The notes: generated from the sequence alone by a model not told the origin. 64,000 bases of DNA from Catalinimonas sp038039535 (GCF_038039535.1 NZ_JBBPHP010000008.1:62001-126000), one strand, 5' to 3'; counted from the stretch's first letter, positions 44,116 through 53,066 are shown. Numbers and translations: made by a program.

Positions 44116-45597
44116 ATGAAAAATATATGGATTTACTTGTTCTTATGGGTAATATGCCTGGAAAATGATCTTTTCGCGCAGAAACCCAACCTTCCTGATG
44201 ATTTCTTACCTATGGATTTTCATGCTGAGCGCCGTGAAGCTTTGCGTGCTAAAATGCCCTCTAATTCGGTAGCAGTATTTTTTGCCAATCCGGTGCGTAA
44301 CCGGGCCAATGATGTGAACTATATGTATCATCAGGACCCTAACTTTTATTACCTCACCGGGCACAGGGAACCTCATTCGGTGCTGATGATATTTAAGGAA
44401 AAACAGCTCATACACGAGCAATCATTTAATGAAATCATCTTTGTAAGAGGGCATGACGCTTTAAAAGAACTGTACGATGGTGGTCGCTTAGGAAAAGAAG
44501 GAGCAAAAGAAGAACTGGAATTTGAAGTAGCGTTTGAAGGAGGGGATTTTCAGGAATACAACATTGACTTTTCTAGGTTTGACAAAGTGCTCTTCTACGA
44601 CTTCCATGATGATGTACGTGATACCAAAGAGAAAGGCGACCTCTATGATCTGATAGCTTCTTTTAAGCAGAAAATTAATTATCCGGATAAAAAAGAACTT
44701 ACCATAGAACCAGAGCCCAGTCAGAATAATCTGGATACCAAAACCCTGGATAGCCTGATGAGTGAACTTAGAGGAATTAAAACCCAGGAAGAAATAGATC
44801 TCCTGCGAAAAGCCGTTAAAATATCTGCACTTGGTCAGGTAGAAGTGATGAAAGCTATGCATCCCGGCATGTCGGAACTGGAAGTACAAGGCATGCATGA
44901 GTTCATTTACAAAAAGTACCAGGCCGAGTACGAAGGCTATCCCAGTATTGTAGGGGCAGGGCATAATGGATGTGTGTTGCACTACATTGAAAATTATAAA
45001 CCCGAAATAGAAGACGGAGAGCTAATTCTGATGGACCTGGGGGCAGAGTATCATGGTTATACTGCTGATGTGACCCGCACTATTCCTGTAAATGGCAAAT
45101 TTACAGAAGAGCAGAAAATCATTTATGACCTGGTATATGAAGCGCAGGAAGCGGCAATGGCGATCTGTAAAGAGGGTACTACGTTTAAAGAAATTTATGC
45201 TGCCACTGCCAAAGTAATTAATGAGGGCTTGGTGGAATTAGGCATTTACGAAAGTCTGGAAAAAGAAGATATCATCAATCCTGCCACTGGTCGTAACCGC
45301 TATTACCCTCACGGATGCACCCATCATATTGGTCTGGATGTACATGACCTGGGTGAATATGATACACTGCAGGCAGGGATGGTTGTGACGATTGAACCAG
45401 GTATTTATATCCCCGAAGGAAGTCCTTGTGATCCCAAATGGTGGAATATACCGGTACGCATTGAAGATGATTTTCTCATTACCGAAGATGGCTACGAATT
45501 GCTTTCTGATCTGGCACCTCGTAAGGCAGAAGAAATAGAAGCAATGATGGCCAAACCAAGCCCTTTTGATGCTATTGAGCTTCCCCAAATCGAGTAA
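44116..45597 (+). CDS. Exported Xaa-Pro aminopeptidase (M24B)
   Basis: 493 residues with a signal peptide (IYLFLWVICLENDLFAQ), which is not found in cytosolic PepP. The N-terminal creatinase-like domain (about 30-200) contains YMYHQDPNFYYLTGHREPHS. The pita-bread domain has the five metal ligands: D in LMDLGAEYHGYTADVTRT (two Asp), His in HHIGLDVHDLGEY, Glu in TIEPGIYIPEG and Glu in PVRIEDDFLIT. It removes an N-terminal residue before proline. The export signal implies digestion of peptides in the periplasm or outside. Terminator at 45688-45713. Confidence 0.95.
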   Translation: MKNIWIYLFLWVICLENDLFAQKPNLPDDFLPMDFHAERREALRAKMPSNSVAVFFANPVRNRANDVNYMYHQDPNFYYLTGHREPHSVLMIFKEKQLIHEQSFNEIIFVRGHDALKELYDGGRLGKEGAKEELEFEVAFEGGDFQEYNIDFSRFDKVLFYDFHDDVRDTKEKGDLYDLIASFKQKINYPDKKELTIEPEPSQNNLDTKTLDSLMSELRGIKTQEEIDLLRKAVKISALGQVEVMKAMHPGMSELEVQGMHEFIYKKYQAEYEGYPSIVGAGHNGCVLHYIENYKPEIEDGELILMDLGAEYHGYTADVTRTIPVNGKFTEEQKIIYDLVYEAQEAAMAICKEGTTFKEIYAATAKVINEGLVELGIYESLEKEDIINPATGRNRYYPHGCTHHIGLDVHDLGEYDTLQAGMVVTIEPGIYIPEGSPCDPKWWNIPVRIEDDFLITEDGYELLSDLAPRKAEEIEAMMAKPSPFDAIELPQIE

Positions 45598-45687
45598 GGT
45601 CTGATGATTTTCATGGTAAGTTATATTTATTCTTAGAATAAGTGTAAAAGTTGGTATTGTAACTTCCAGTAAGACTGTTTTTTCCAT

Positions 45688-45713
45688 AAATCCCTCATTT
45701 TTGGGGATTTTTT
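45688..45713 (+). terminator. Intrinsic terminator of aminopeptidase P gene
   Basis: Stem AAATCCC (45688-45694) with GGGATTT (45704-45710), 9-nt loop, followed by TTT. Confidence 0.7.
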
Positions 45714-45792
45714 GTTTGCCTGAATTCTTGAATTTGTCGTTAAAACATACTTATTTTAAGTATATTTTATTAACCTTATTACCTTCCCTATT

Positions 45793-46188
45793 ATGAGTTA
45801 TTTACAGAAAACCAAAGAATTGCATGCCATGCTGGATCAGGGAAAAGATCTGGAGGCTTTAGACATCTATTTTCATTCGGATATGAAGGCCATTGAAAAA
45901 CCAAATGGAGAAGTCCGTCAAGGGATTGAAGCACAAAAAAAGGCAGTACATGAGTGGTTAGAAATGGTGCAGGAATTTCACGGTGGAGGGACCAATGCCA
46001 TTACTGCTAATGAAGAGGAAGGCGTTAGTATGGCGGAAAGCTGGATGGAAATAAGTTTTAAAGGTGCACCTGTTCCTATGAAAATGGAAGAGATTATCGT
46101 ATACCGTTGGGAGGGAGACAAAATTAAAGAAATGAGTTTCTATTATCATAACGCTCAGTTGAATGCCCAACAGGCAGCGTCCATCTAG
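45793..46188 (+). CDS. SnoaL-like/NTF2-fold protein
   Basis: 131 residues. The cone-like NTF2 fold is indicated by the helix YLQKTKELHAMLDQGKDLEAL, then FHSDMKAIEKPNGEVRQGIEAQKKAVHEW, four strands including SMAESWMEISFKG and a final IIVYRWEGDKIKEMSFYYHN. SnoaL-like proteins are cyclases or ligand-binding proteins; most bacterial relatives are of unknown role. No signal peptide. It is monocistronic between terminators. Confidence 0.82.
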   Translation: MSYLQKTKELHAMLDQGKDLEALDIYFHSDMKAIEKPNGEVRQGIEAQKKAVHEWLEMVQEFHGGGTNAITANEEEGVSMAESWMEISFKGAPVPMKMEEIIVYRWEGDKIKEMSFYYHNAQLNAQQAASI

Positions 46189-46207
46189 TAATTGTTGCAA
46201 ATCAAAA

Positions 46208-46237
46208 AAAGGCTGTGTACACAATTGCACAGCCTTT
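46208..46237. terminator. Bidirectional intrinsic terminator between convergent genes
   Basis: Stem AAAGGCTGTG (46208-46217) with CACAGCCTTT (46228-46237), 10-nt loop, A-run on one side and T-run on the other, between the SnoaL-like gene and the PepSY-like gene. Confidence 0.88.
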
Positions 46238-46275
46238 TTATATTGATTTCCTAACTACTTAACTTACTCTCACAA

Positions 46276-46653
46276 TTATAGCTCTTTGGATGCATATAGT
46301 TCTCCCTCTTCTGTAAAATAAACAACCGCGGGATTATTATCATCATGGCTTATCTGTAACTGATATACTTTATCAGGAAACTGATCACCAATATACATCT
46401 CTAATGATTGATCTTCTAAGTACTTATCTAATGCTACTCCACTCAGGATATAAGCTTCCGCTACTTTAGCATTTTTAAAATCACTGTTTTTCAATCCCTC
46501 ATGTACTTCCTGAGGAATTTGAGTAGTATCTATTTTCTCTACTCCTTCACCCTCAATCATTTCCTGCTGGTCTTGCGTTTGAGGTTGGTCCTGAGCCTGT
46601 AAAGTGGCAAATGAAGCAACTGCAATTCCAAGTGTTAATAATAGCTTTTTCAT
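46276..46653 (-). CDS. Small exported PepSY-like protein, paralogue of 46934
   Basis: 125 residues with a signal peptide (LLTLGIAVASFATLQAQ), a Gln-rich stretch and the shared GEGVEKIDTTQIPQEV start of the module. The second half reads AEAYILSGVALDKYLEDQS, then VYQLQISHDDNNPAVVYFTEEGELYA. Shares GEGxExID, IPxxV, EAYILSGxAL and YxTExGxxYA with the 46934 protein, so the two are tandem paralogues. Each has its own terminator, so they are probably separate units. Function unknown. Confidence 0.75.
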   Translation of the reverse strand: MKKLLLTLGIAVASFATLQAQDQPQTQDQQEMIEGEGVEKIDTTQIPQEVHEGLKNSDFKNAKVAEAYILSGVALDKYLEDQSLEMYIGDQFPDKVYQLQISHDDNNPAVVYFTEEGELYASKEL

Positions 46654-46873
46654 AATTATAGTATTTTATTTATTTCCAATCTATTTGATGTATACAGTGT
46701 AAATATAAAGCCAATCTAATTGAATATGAGTTAAAATACTGAAAGTCAGTTTTTTATATAAAATAGCTATCTGCTTTTATCAAATAATTCGGGTAAATAA
46801 GTCAACACATATGTAGAGTTATTATACATAAACTGGGAAAAGAGAGGGGGAAGTAAACTATTTTCAGAATTGA

Positions 46874-46907
46874 AAATAAAAAAGCTATGCCTGGTGAGGC
46901 ATAGCTT
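46874..46907 (-). terminator. Intrinsic terminator of the 46934 gene
   Basis: Perfect 11-bp stem AAGCTATGCCT (46882-46892) with AGGCATAGCTT (46897-46907), 4-nt loop, with T-run on the minus strand. Confidence 0.88.
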
Positions 46908-46933
46908 CAGATAAGTATCTTTATTTGACTTTT

Positions 46934-47302
46934 TTACAACTCCAGATCTTTGGTAGCATATATCTGTCCGTCTTCAGTATAATATATGATTGCTGAAGGT
47001 TTCTCGTCTTTTGTAAGATTCAAAACATAAAGCTTTTCAGGCGGAAGCTTATTCATATAGTATTCCATAGCTTCCTGTCCTACTACAGTGGTTAGCGCGT
47101 CGCCGCTAAGGATATATGCTTCATTAATATTGGCATCCTGATAATCTCCGGTTTCAAACCTTTTGACAACATCCTCAGGAATTTCGTTGATATCAATATA
47201 TTCAATACCTTCTCCTTCCACTTTCTTCTGTTCCTCATCTTGTGCTTGTACACTTAATAAAGTAGCGATAGCAAGCGTAAATGTTATGGCTAACTTTTTC
47301 AT
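46934..47302 (-). CDS. Small exported PepSY-like protein, paralogue of 46276
   Basis: 122 residues with a signal peptide (AITFTLAIATLLSVQAQ). The mature part contains GEGIEYIDINEIPEDVV, DANINEAYILSGDALTT and LYVLNLTKDEKPSAIIYYTEDGQIYATKD. It shares most landmarks with the 46276 protein and a looser resemblance with that at 19535. Together these are three small periplasmic proteins of one family. Function unknown; nothing in the neighbourhood points to a partner. Confidence 0.75.
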   Translation of the reverse strand: MKKLAITFTLAIATLLSVQAQDEEQKKVEGEGIEYIDINEIPEDVVKRFETGDYQDANINEAYILSGDALTTVVGQEAMEYYMNKLPPEKLYVLNLTKDEKPSAIIYYTEDGQIYATKDLEL

Positions 47303-47526
47303 AGTCTATATATTTTTAGGATTTTATTGATGATAATACTTTAAATACTATGAAAAAACTACGCCATAATACATGAAAATAAATTAATGCACTGATTTTC
47401 AGTTAGTTACTCATAGTTTTTGAAATAAATAGTCAATGCGACTGTGTAGAATTTGTAACACTTTTGTACAATATAATACTAGAAACACTGATCTTACGCC
47501 TGAAAATGACTGCTGGATGACCTTAT

Positions 47527-49347
47527 TCACTTAGCCTCCAGCCACGATTGCCTCATTTGTACTGCTTCTTTTGAAGGCTTTTCATCTTTTTGTTCCATCA
47601 GTAAAGTAGCATAGGTCGGATCTGCTTTCAGTTCCATGCTTGCCTTTCTGGCTTTTCCATATCTTTCAAAGCTTAGCTCTACTGTTTGTCCTACTGAGAA
47701 GGTGCTGACCAGCTTGTTGAAATCTTCAACTTCTGTGAGTAGAGTATCTCCAATGGATATAATAGCATCTCCCTGATTTAATCCTGCTTCATAGGCAGGG
47801 CTGCCTTCTGTAGGGTTAGTAGCGATGATCCCTCTTCCACCCTGCATCTGTACATAAGCCCCAAAATAGGGAACTTCAGGATTGACCTGCTCAAAAGCTA
47901 CTCCTACACTGGCAAGGAGGATATTGTAGTCGGGCATCTGGCTGTCAAAGATATATTGACTGAAAAATGTATGAGCAAACTCAGCACTGGTATACTCTGC
48001 TAAGGTAGATTGCAGATCCCTGACGGTGTAGGGCTGTTCAAACACTCCGTACTTTTCCCAGACCGCTTGCATATAGCCATCCAGCGTAAGGTCGCCTTCC
48101 AGCTTTCTGAGGGATAGATCCAGTGCCAGGCCCAGCACACTGCCATAAGTATAGTAGGAGATAAAAGTATTTTCCCGGTTTACTGGATCAACGGAACGGG
48201 CAGCGTCCACAAAGGGAGCCTGGTAACTCATCTCAATAGGTGTAAAGTACTGTAATGCCGGAGAGTTCCACACATAATTGAGACTACCGGCCAGACCATT
48301 AATATACTGTTCCTGACTGATCAGGCCTGCCCGACACAAGATCAATGTAGTATAATAGCTGGTAAAGCCTTCAGCAAACCATAGCTCGCCCGACATATTG
48401 GCTTCTTCGTAATCAAAAGGTTTAAGCGTAATAGGGCGAATTCTTTCTACATTCCAGGCATGAAAAAATTCGTGGGAAACTGTACCAATATTTCCCTCCA
48501 TACCTCCTTGGGCCAGGCTTCGGGTGCTGGTAAGGATCGTAGAGTTACGATGCTCCATGCCATCGCCGGAAGCATTAGGCATGTAACAGGCCAGAAAAGT
48601 GTATTCTCCATAATCAAAGTCTGGCAGAGTACCGTAAACTGCCTTTTCCTGCTGTACTACTTTCTTTACTTTCTCAAAATACTGATCCAGTTCCGCTTCC
48701 GTACCCTGATGGTGCAGCACTAGGCGGATGTTGTAGGGCTTTCCATTAGACTCTTCCTGAAACTCACGGAGTTGGTAATTGCTAATCTCAGTTGGGCTAT
48801 CCATAAAGTAATCCTGGTTGGGAGCATAGTACAGGTTATCACCCAAATCTTTAAGCTGGGTGGCTACTTTCCAGTTGAGGTCTTCCCGCACATTGAACTT
48901 GACTTGCACTGGCCGTTGTGCCAGGGCAGGGGCATACATAAAAGTAGCCGGAATATTGAGGTGCGCATGCGTTTCATCTACCTGCGAATAGGTCCCATCG
49001 CCCCGGTTGGCAAAAAGAGTGTAACTCAGCACCACCGTTCCATCATGCCCGCTGATATTCCACTGATGTGGATTAGGACGGCTGACTTCCAATGCTTCGC
49101 CCTGACTATCTACCGCTTTGACGTCATACACATTCTTGGCAAACTCATGCAGGGCATAGCGCCCGGGAGAGGTGCGGCTCATGCGGACCTCTAATACTTT
49201 GTTCTCCAGGTGGGTAAAGGTGGCTTTGATCTCAGCTTCATGATGTACCGCATTAGGAAAAGAAATCTCATAAGCATTATGACTTTGGGCAAAAGCAGCA
49301 GGAAGGCACAGCAATACAAGCAGGCAGGCAATGGAAATAACTCTCAT
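47527..49347 (-). CDS. M61-family metallopeptidase with PDZ domain
   Basis: 606 residues with a signal peptide (ACLLVLLCLPAAFAQ). The M61 signature is HEFFHAWNVERIRP, with the third zinc ligand Glu in ELWFAEGFTSYY. An N-terminal beta domain (about 25-190) precedes the catalytic domain (about 190-480). A PDZ domain at about 490-580 (GGRGIIATNPTEGSPAYEA, GDAIISIGDTLL) recognises C-termini. The family includes glycyl aminopeptidases. Probably periplasmic. No operon neighbours. Confidence 0.95.
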   Translation of the reverse strand: MRVISIACLLVLLCLPAAFAQSHNAYEISFPNAVHHEAEIKATFTHLENKVLEVRMSRTSPGRYALHEFAKNVYDVKAVDSQGEALEVSRPNPHQWNISGHDGTVVLSYTLFANRGDGTYSQVDETHAHLNIPATFMYAPALAQRPVQVKFNVREDLNWKVATQLKDLGDNLYYAPNQDYFMDSPTEISNYQLREFQEESNGKPYNIRLVLHHQGTEAELDQYFEKVKKVVQQEKAVYGTLPDFDYGEYTFLACYMPNASGDGMEHRNSTILTSTRSLAQGGMEGNIGTVSHEFFHAWNVERIRPITLKPFDYEEANMSGELWFAEGFTSYYTTLILCRAGLISQEQYINGLAGSLNYVWNSPALQYFTPIEMSYQAPFVDAARSVDPVNRENTFISYYTYGSVLGLALDLSLRKLEGDLTLDGYMQAVWEKYGVFEQPYTVRDLQSTLAEYTSAEFAHTFFSQYIFDSQMPDYNILLASVGVAFEQVNPEVPYFGAYVQMQGGRGIIATNPTEGSPAYEAGLNQGDAIISIGDTLLTEVEDFNKLVSTFSVGQTVELSFERYGKARKASMELKADPTYATLLMEQKDEKPSKEAVQMRQSWLEAK

Positions 49348-49428
49348 AAGTGTAGTGTGGGTTGGCAGTAAAACTAGAACTGCGAAAATAAAGATAATTC
49401 CGAACTATATCTAACTTAGAAAGTGGAC

Positions 49429-49464
49429 GCACGCGCTAAAAGCTGGATGTTGCAAACGCGCGCC
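49429..49464 (-). repeat. REP unit, diverged, reverse orientation
   Basis: GCACGCGC at 49429-49436 and TTGCAAACGCGCGCC at 49450-49464 are the two arms of a reverse-oriented unit, separated by a 13-nt insertion. Pairs with 49486-49506 as an inverted doublet. Confidence 0.65.
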
Positions 49465-49485
49465 GGTTAAGTCCGACAGTATCTA

Positions 49486-49506
49486 GCGCGCGTTTGTAAC
49501 GCGTGC
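49486..49506 (+). repeat. REP unit, 21 nt, forward orientation
   Basis: Begins GCGCGCG, centre TTTGTAA, ends CGCGTGC. Matches the unit at 50109-50129 as an inverted repeat at 20 of 21 positions, so the RAYT gene is bracketed by a near-identical inverted pair. Confidence 0.85.
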
Positions 49507-49518
49507 TTATCTGCTTAA

Positions 49519-50061
49519 TTAAAGCAAACTTATTTCTATTAACCCTTTCTTTCCTGCGTAATTCCTGGCGGAGCTGTACCAATAATATTGAGGTTCATCT
49601 ACTAATTCAGCTTCTACGGGATTATTGTGGATATAGCTTAGGCGTTGGTCAATCATTTCATTGCGGTCCAATAAGATGGGATGATTACCATCCTGCCAGA
49701 TTTTGTAGCTTTTTACTCTTTTCAGTTCTTCTGCACGTTTTCTAAATGCTCTTAGTAACCAATCTTTTCTACTCTCATTCATCTCATGCAAACTCTTTAT
49801 TATCTGCTTATTGGGGTACTTCTTCAAATCGCGAAGGATATCAGAGAGCGGTTCTCCATTTGAAGAAATAATCAGGTGAGCATGGCTGGGCATCAGCACC
49901 CAAGCATGAATGACCAAGCCTTTGTGTTGCTGGCAATGCTGTAAGGCATTCACCATAATATGGCGAAACTCCTTGCGGGTGAACAAATCAATCCAATACA
50001 CAACAGTCATTGTCACAAAATACAGTGCATCAGGGTCATGTATTTTGTACTTTTCTGACAT
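49519..50061 (-). CDS. REP-associated tyrosine transposase (RAYT, Y1_Tnp family)
   Basis: 180 residues. Y1_Tnp fold with the HUH motif in HAWVLMPSHAHLI (His-x-His), a Lys-rich central helix (RDLKKYPNKQII) and the catalytic tyrosine context LSYIHNNPVEAELV. The protein is close to full length for a RAYT and has no obvious inactivating change. RAYTs are single-copy domesticated relatives of IS200/IS605 transposases that act on REP hairpins. Here the gene is flanked by inverted 21-nt units at 49486 and 50109, with further copies nearby, as expected for a RAYT and its REP family. Confidence 0.93.
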   Translation of the reverse strand: MSEKYKIHDPDALYFVTMTVVYWIDLFTRKEFRHIMVNALQHCQQHKGLVIHAWVLMPSHAHLIISSNGEPLSDILRDLKKYPNKQIIKSLHEMNESRKDWLLRAFRKRAEELKRVKSYKIWQDGNHPILLDRNEMIDQRLSYIHNNPVEAELVDEPQYYWYSSARNYAGKKGLIEISLL

Positions 50062-50108
50062 GGGGTTAGGTGTTTAGTGTTGTGGGATTATAGATAGATA
50101 GAGAATGG

Positions 50109-50129
50109 GCACGCGTTGCAAACGCGCGC
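50109..50129 (-). repeat. REP unit, 21 nt, reverse orientation
   Basis: Reads GCACGCG then TTGCAAACGCGCGC on the plus strand; reverse complement of 49486-49506 except for one base. Lies 47 nt upstream of the RAYT start. Confidence 0.85.
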
Positions 50130-50156
50130 CAGATAAGGTAGCGCTTACTGCATATT

Positions 50157-50801
50157 TCACCTAGAAGGTACCACGATTCCCATGGCTTCCAGCAGTTGAG
50201 GATTGTCTTTGCAGGCGAGTTCGGCAGTGCTGATGAAGTAGCGAAACCATTGACGAAGCTTCAGTACTGCTTTTTGCTTCATCTCCGTAACCTGCTGGGC
50301 CTGCCGGCGACTATCAAAGTACAGCACCTGTAGCTCGGTAAGCTGAGCTATCAGTTTTTTCACTTCCGTAATTTCTTTAGGAAGAATACCTACTGGCTTC
50401 AACACTTCTCCATCCAGATATTTATAAAACTGCTGCACCTGATCCAGCCAATCCGGATAGCGTTTCTTCCGGTTTCCCTGTACTTGTAGCTTCTTGAGCA
50501 TGTCTTCATCTTCCCGGTATACAAAGCGGGCGGCAGTACGGTGTTTGCTATAGATGCTGTCAATGGTATTGCGTACCTGGTTCAGGCGACGCTTTGCTTT
50601 TTCTGCGTTGATTTGAGAATCCTCCTGCTTTGTCTGCCAGTTGAGCACATCATTGCTTAATACATTCCCTACTTTTACCTTTTCAAGGCTTAGCCCTGCT
50701 TCTGCCATAGCTGCTTCCAGCTCAGGGATAGTGGTGACGGCCTGCACGGCGATGTTAACATAATAGGTCAATTCACTTTGACTGAAAGATGAGATTTTCA
50801 T
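50157..50801 (-). CDS. Unrecognised helical cytoplasmic protein
   Basis: 214 residues, no signal peptide, mostly helical and charged: ELEAAMAEAGLSLEKVKVG, NAEKAKRRLNQVRNTIDSIY, QQFYKYLDGEVL, KKLIAQLTELQVLYFDSRRQ, QKAVLKLRQWFRYFIS. The long heptad-like central region may form a coiled coil. I recognise no family with confidence. It lies just upstream of the RAYT (95 nt from the REP unit at 50109 side) and beside the 43-bp repeats, and has a minus-7 box at 50826. Coding seems sure; function is unknown. Confidence 0.6.
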   Translation of the reverse strand: MKISSFSQSELTYYVNIAVQAVTTIPELEAAMAEAGLSLEKVKVGNVLSNDVLNWQTKQEDSQINAEKAKRRLNQVRNTIDSIYSKHRTAARFVYREDEDMLKKLQVQGNRKKRYPDWLDQVQQFYKYLDGEVLKPVGILPKEITEVKKLIAQLTELQVLYFDSRRQAQQVTEMKQKAVLKLRQWFRYFISTAELACKDNPQLLEAMGIVVPSR

Positions 50802-50825
50802 AAGCGTTTTAGTTTATTGTAATAT

Positions 50826-50833
50826 CAAAGGTA
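50826..50833 (-). promoter_or_regulatory. Candidate promoter minus-7 box for the 50157 gene
   Basis: Minus strand TACCTTTG, exact TAnnTTTG match, 25 nt before the ATG at 50801. No clear minus-33 box. Confidence 0.4.
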
Positions 50834-50910
50834 TAAATATTAATATTTAAATAAATTGTAGGAATAATGCTAATATAACATGGACAGAAAATGTGTAGAA
50901 TGATGAAAAT

Positions 50911-51230
50911 GAGGCTCAAATAAGCCTGGGAACCACCTTCCCAATGCCAACCTGAGGCTCGGGTTGGGGTAGGGAGGCTGGTAAAAAGTCTTTTCTGAGG
51001 CTCAATATTACCCGGGAAGCAGGTACTGAGGGCAATCGGAGGGTCAAAACGTGTTTGGAAGCTATATACAATTGCCCTCTTAAGCCTCAGAAACGCTTCG
51101 GAGGCAGGTGACGAGTGGCAACCCGAGGCTCAGATCAGGCTTGGTCAGCAGTAAAATGGGTGTGCGGAGGCTCAGAAAGCGCAGGGAGGCTGGCAATGTA
51201 GGGCATCGGAAGGCTAAATCACTGAAGAGA
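50911..51230. repeat. Degenerate tandem repeat, about 7 to 8 units of 42-43 bp
   Basis: Units begin with GAGGCTCA or a variant at 50911, 50954, 50997, 51039, 51082, 51125, 51167 and 51210, giving steps of 43, 43, 42, 43, 43, 42 and 43 nt. Best units also show GGGAGGCTGG about 19 nt in, then GGCATCGG before the next unit. Frame-breaking period and stops exclude a coding repeat. The units are contiguous with no unique spacers, unlike CRISPR. Confidence 0.8.
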
Positions 51231-51306
51231 TAGTGCTTCAATCTTAGCCCTGACTCATAAATGCTTCTGGTTTAGAAGTGAGGTGATTGAACTGATACTC
51301 ATTCTT

Positions 51307-51327
51307 GCGCGGGTTTACAAAAGATGC
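51307..51327 (+). repeat. REP unit, 21 nt
   Basis: GCGCGGGTTTACAA core followed by AAGATGC; preceded by ATTCTT like the copies at 51387 and 53404. Confidence 0.65.
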
Positions 51328-51386
51328 CGAAGCAGTACCTTTACTCCTTTTTCTAATAGGTGTATGGCTTACAAGTCAACATTCTT

Positions 51387-51407
51387 GCGCGGGTTTGCAA
51401 GGCGTAC
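51387..51407 (+). repeat. REP unit, 21 nt
   Basis: GCGCGGGTTTGCAA core then GGCGTAC; preceded by CATTCTT. 80 nt from the previous copy. Confidence 0.72.
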
Positions 51408-51452
51408 ATAAGTAACGCTCCTCACCTTTCAAATAATTGTATCTCATACAAC

Positions 51453-53066
51453 TCAATCATAACGGTCAAAGACCATCTTTCCCTTGTACCACAAAGCATC
51501 TACTTTTAGTTTGTTAAGCGAGGATTTATCTATCTCACTGGGGTTTTCCTCCAACAGCATCAGATCGGCCTCATATCCGGGTAAAAGCCTTCCGGTGTTC
51601 TGATCGGAGTGATTGATATAAGCTGGTGTGGTACAATAGCTTTCGTAAGCCTCGTCTACCGTAATTTTTTCCTGGGGCTGCCAGCCACCTTCAGGTTCTC
51701 CATTGTCGTTGGTCCGGTTTACGGCAGTAAAGATATGTTCATGAGGGTTGAGAGGCCCGATGGGGGCATCAGAACTGGAGGTAAAAATAATATTATTATC
51801 CACCATGCACCTTCCTACCATTGCCAGTCTGGCCCGGTCTTCTCCCAGCCACTGACTATACTCAGCATATTCTTTTTGGATAAAGGCCGGCTGAGTCTCT
51901 ACAGGAATATTTTGTCTGTACAGCATGCGCAGCAAGTCCCAGCGGGTATTCTGCATGTGGATGATCCTATGGCGCATAGGGTTACGATTAGGATTGGCGT
52001 GGAGAATTGCCTTGGCGGCAGTTTCTACCGCACGATCTCCTATGCAGTGCATTGCTACCTGCATATGGTTATCTTCTGCCAGTTTGAGCATTTCATTAAG
52101 TTCGTCCTGCTCGTAGATAAGGGTCCCATAGGTACCCTGGTCATGATAAGGGAGGTTGAGGGCAGCGGTATGCAAACGATAAGTACCATCTACAAAAATC
52201 TTAAAGGCACCTACCCGCACATTGCCTTCTCCGTCTCCGGTACGTTTGTTATGTTTTTTGAGGTAATCTTTCATATCCTCAATGGAGTACACATAATGAT
52301 GGAGATAAGCCCCGAAGGTCAGGCCTACTTCCTGGTCCAGTTCGGTATAAGCCTGCCAAACTTTGTCGTAGGTCCCCAGATAGTTGAGGTCATCACTATC
52401 CACATGGGTAATGCCGTATTCAGCCAGAAATGAAAACGATTCTGCCAGAGCCGCCTTGGCTTCCGGCACTTCTTTGGCCCTAAAGTTCATCTTAATAAAG
52501 TGTACTGCCGTATCTTTGAACCTTCCAGTCCAATTCCCCTGACTATCTTTTTCAATAAACGCACTATGGGTTTTCTCAAAAGTCTTTTTCTTCCGCACAA
52601 TAGCCATGGCCGGGGAATTCAGCACGCACTCATGTCCATCCTGATGCAGCAAGAAGATAGGACGGTCAATATTCAGGTAGTCCAGGTCCTGGGCAGTAAG
52701 CGGGTCTTGCCGGTCCTTAAAGTGATTATCTGTCAGACCACGCCCGATCAGCCATTCGTTACTTTGCATAGATACGCGGTTGCTTTCGTCCTTTAGTAAT
52801 TCCTGAAGATGCTTCCAGGTATGCACCCGTCGCAGGTCACGCTCTTTGTGCATGAGCGAAAAACGAAGCAGATGAATGTGAGAGTCCTTAAAACTAGCGG
52901 CCAGGAAGCGCCCTTTGGCATTAAAAACCTCCGCTTTTCCTTTATCGTAGCCATTTTCTTCAATGGAAACGATACGACCATCATTTATCCTGACCTGAAA
53001 AAGTTTATTATTGGCAGGATGAAAAGGACGAAATAGGTGTGTATTGGTAATGAGAAGATCTTGCAT
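51453..53066 (-). CDS. Amidohydrolase of the YtcJ-like (Amidohydro_3) type
   Basis: 537 residues, no signal peptide. The Amidohydro_3 pattern is complete: the HxH metal motif in FKDSHIHLLRF, then GITHVDSDDL, the metal histidines around VAMHCIGDRAVETAA and HRIIHMQNT, and the aspartate in FTSSSDAPIGPL. A C-terminal composite beta domain ends in LLEENPSEID. These enzymes hydrolyse N-acyl or cyclic amides; substrates of this subgroup are largely unknown. It is monocistronic and faces away from the PQQ dehydrogenase gene. Confidence 0.93.
   Translation of the reverse strand: MQDLLITNTHLFRPFHPANNKLFQVRINDGRIVSIEENGYDKGKAEVFNAKGRFLAASFKDSHIHLLRFSLMHKERDLRRVHTWKHLQELLKDESNRVSMQSNEWLIGRGLTDNHFKDRQDPLTAQDLDYLNIDRPIFLLHQDGHECVLNSPAMAIVRKKKTFEKTHSAFIEKDSQGNWTGRFKDTAVHFIKMNFRAKEVPEAKAALAESFSFLAEYGITHVDSDDLNYLGTYDKVWQAYTELDQEVGLTFGAYLHHYVYSIEDMKDYLKKHNKRTGDGEGNVRVGAFKIFVDGTYRLHTAALNLPYHDQGTYGTLIYEQDELNEMLKLAEDNHMQVAMHCIGDRAVETAAKAILHANPNRNPMRHRIIHMQNTRWDLLRMLYRQNIPVETQPAFIQKEYAEYSQWLGEDRARLAMVGRCMVDNNIIFTSSSDAPIGPLNPHEHIFTAVNRTNDNGEPEGGWQPQEKITVDEAYESYCTTPAYINHSDQNTGRLLPGYEADLMLLEENPSEIDKSSLNKLKVDALWYKGKMVFDRYD

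Larger units (their letters stand above)
50802..51452. other. 651-nt repeat-rich gap
   Basis: Contains a promoter candidate at 50826-50833, a degenerate 43-bp tandem repeat (50911-51230) and two REP units (51307-51327, 51387-51407). No coding frame is supportable. Confidence 0.7.

Noticed and set aside
44488..44982. 164-codon minus-strand frame opposite aminopeptidase P
   Set aside because: Shadow of a well-conserved peptidase coding region.
50911..51230. CRISPR-like array in the 43-bp repeat
   Set aside because: Units are contiguous and diverged, there are no unique spacers and no cas genes in the window.
51609..52433. 274-codon plus-strand frame opposite the amidohydrolase
   Set aside because: Exact antisense shadow of a conserved amidohydrolase with complete metal motifs on the minus strand.
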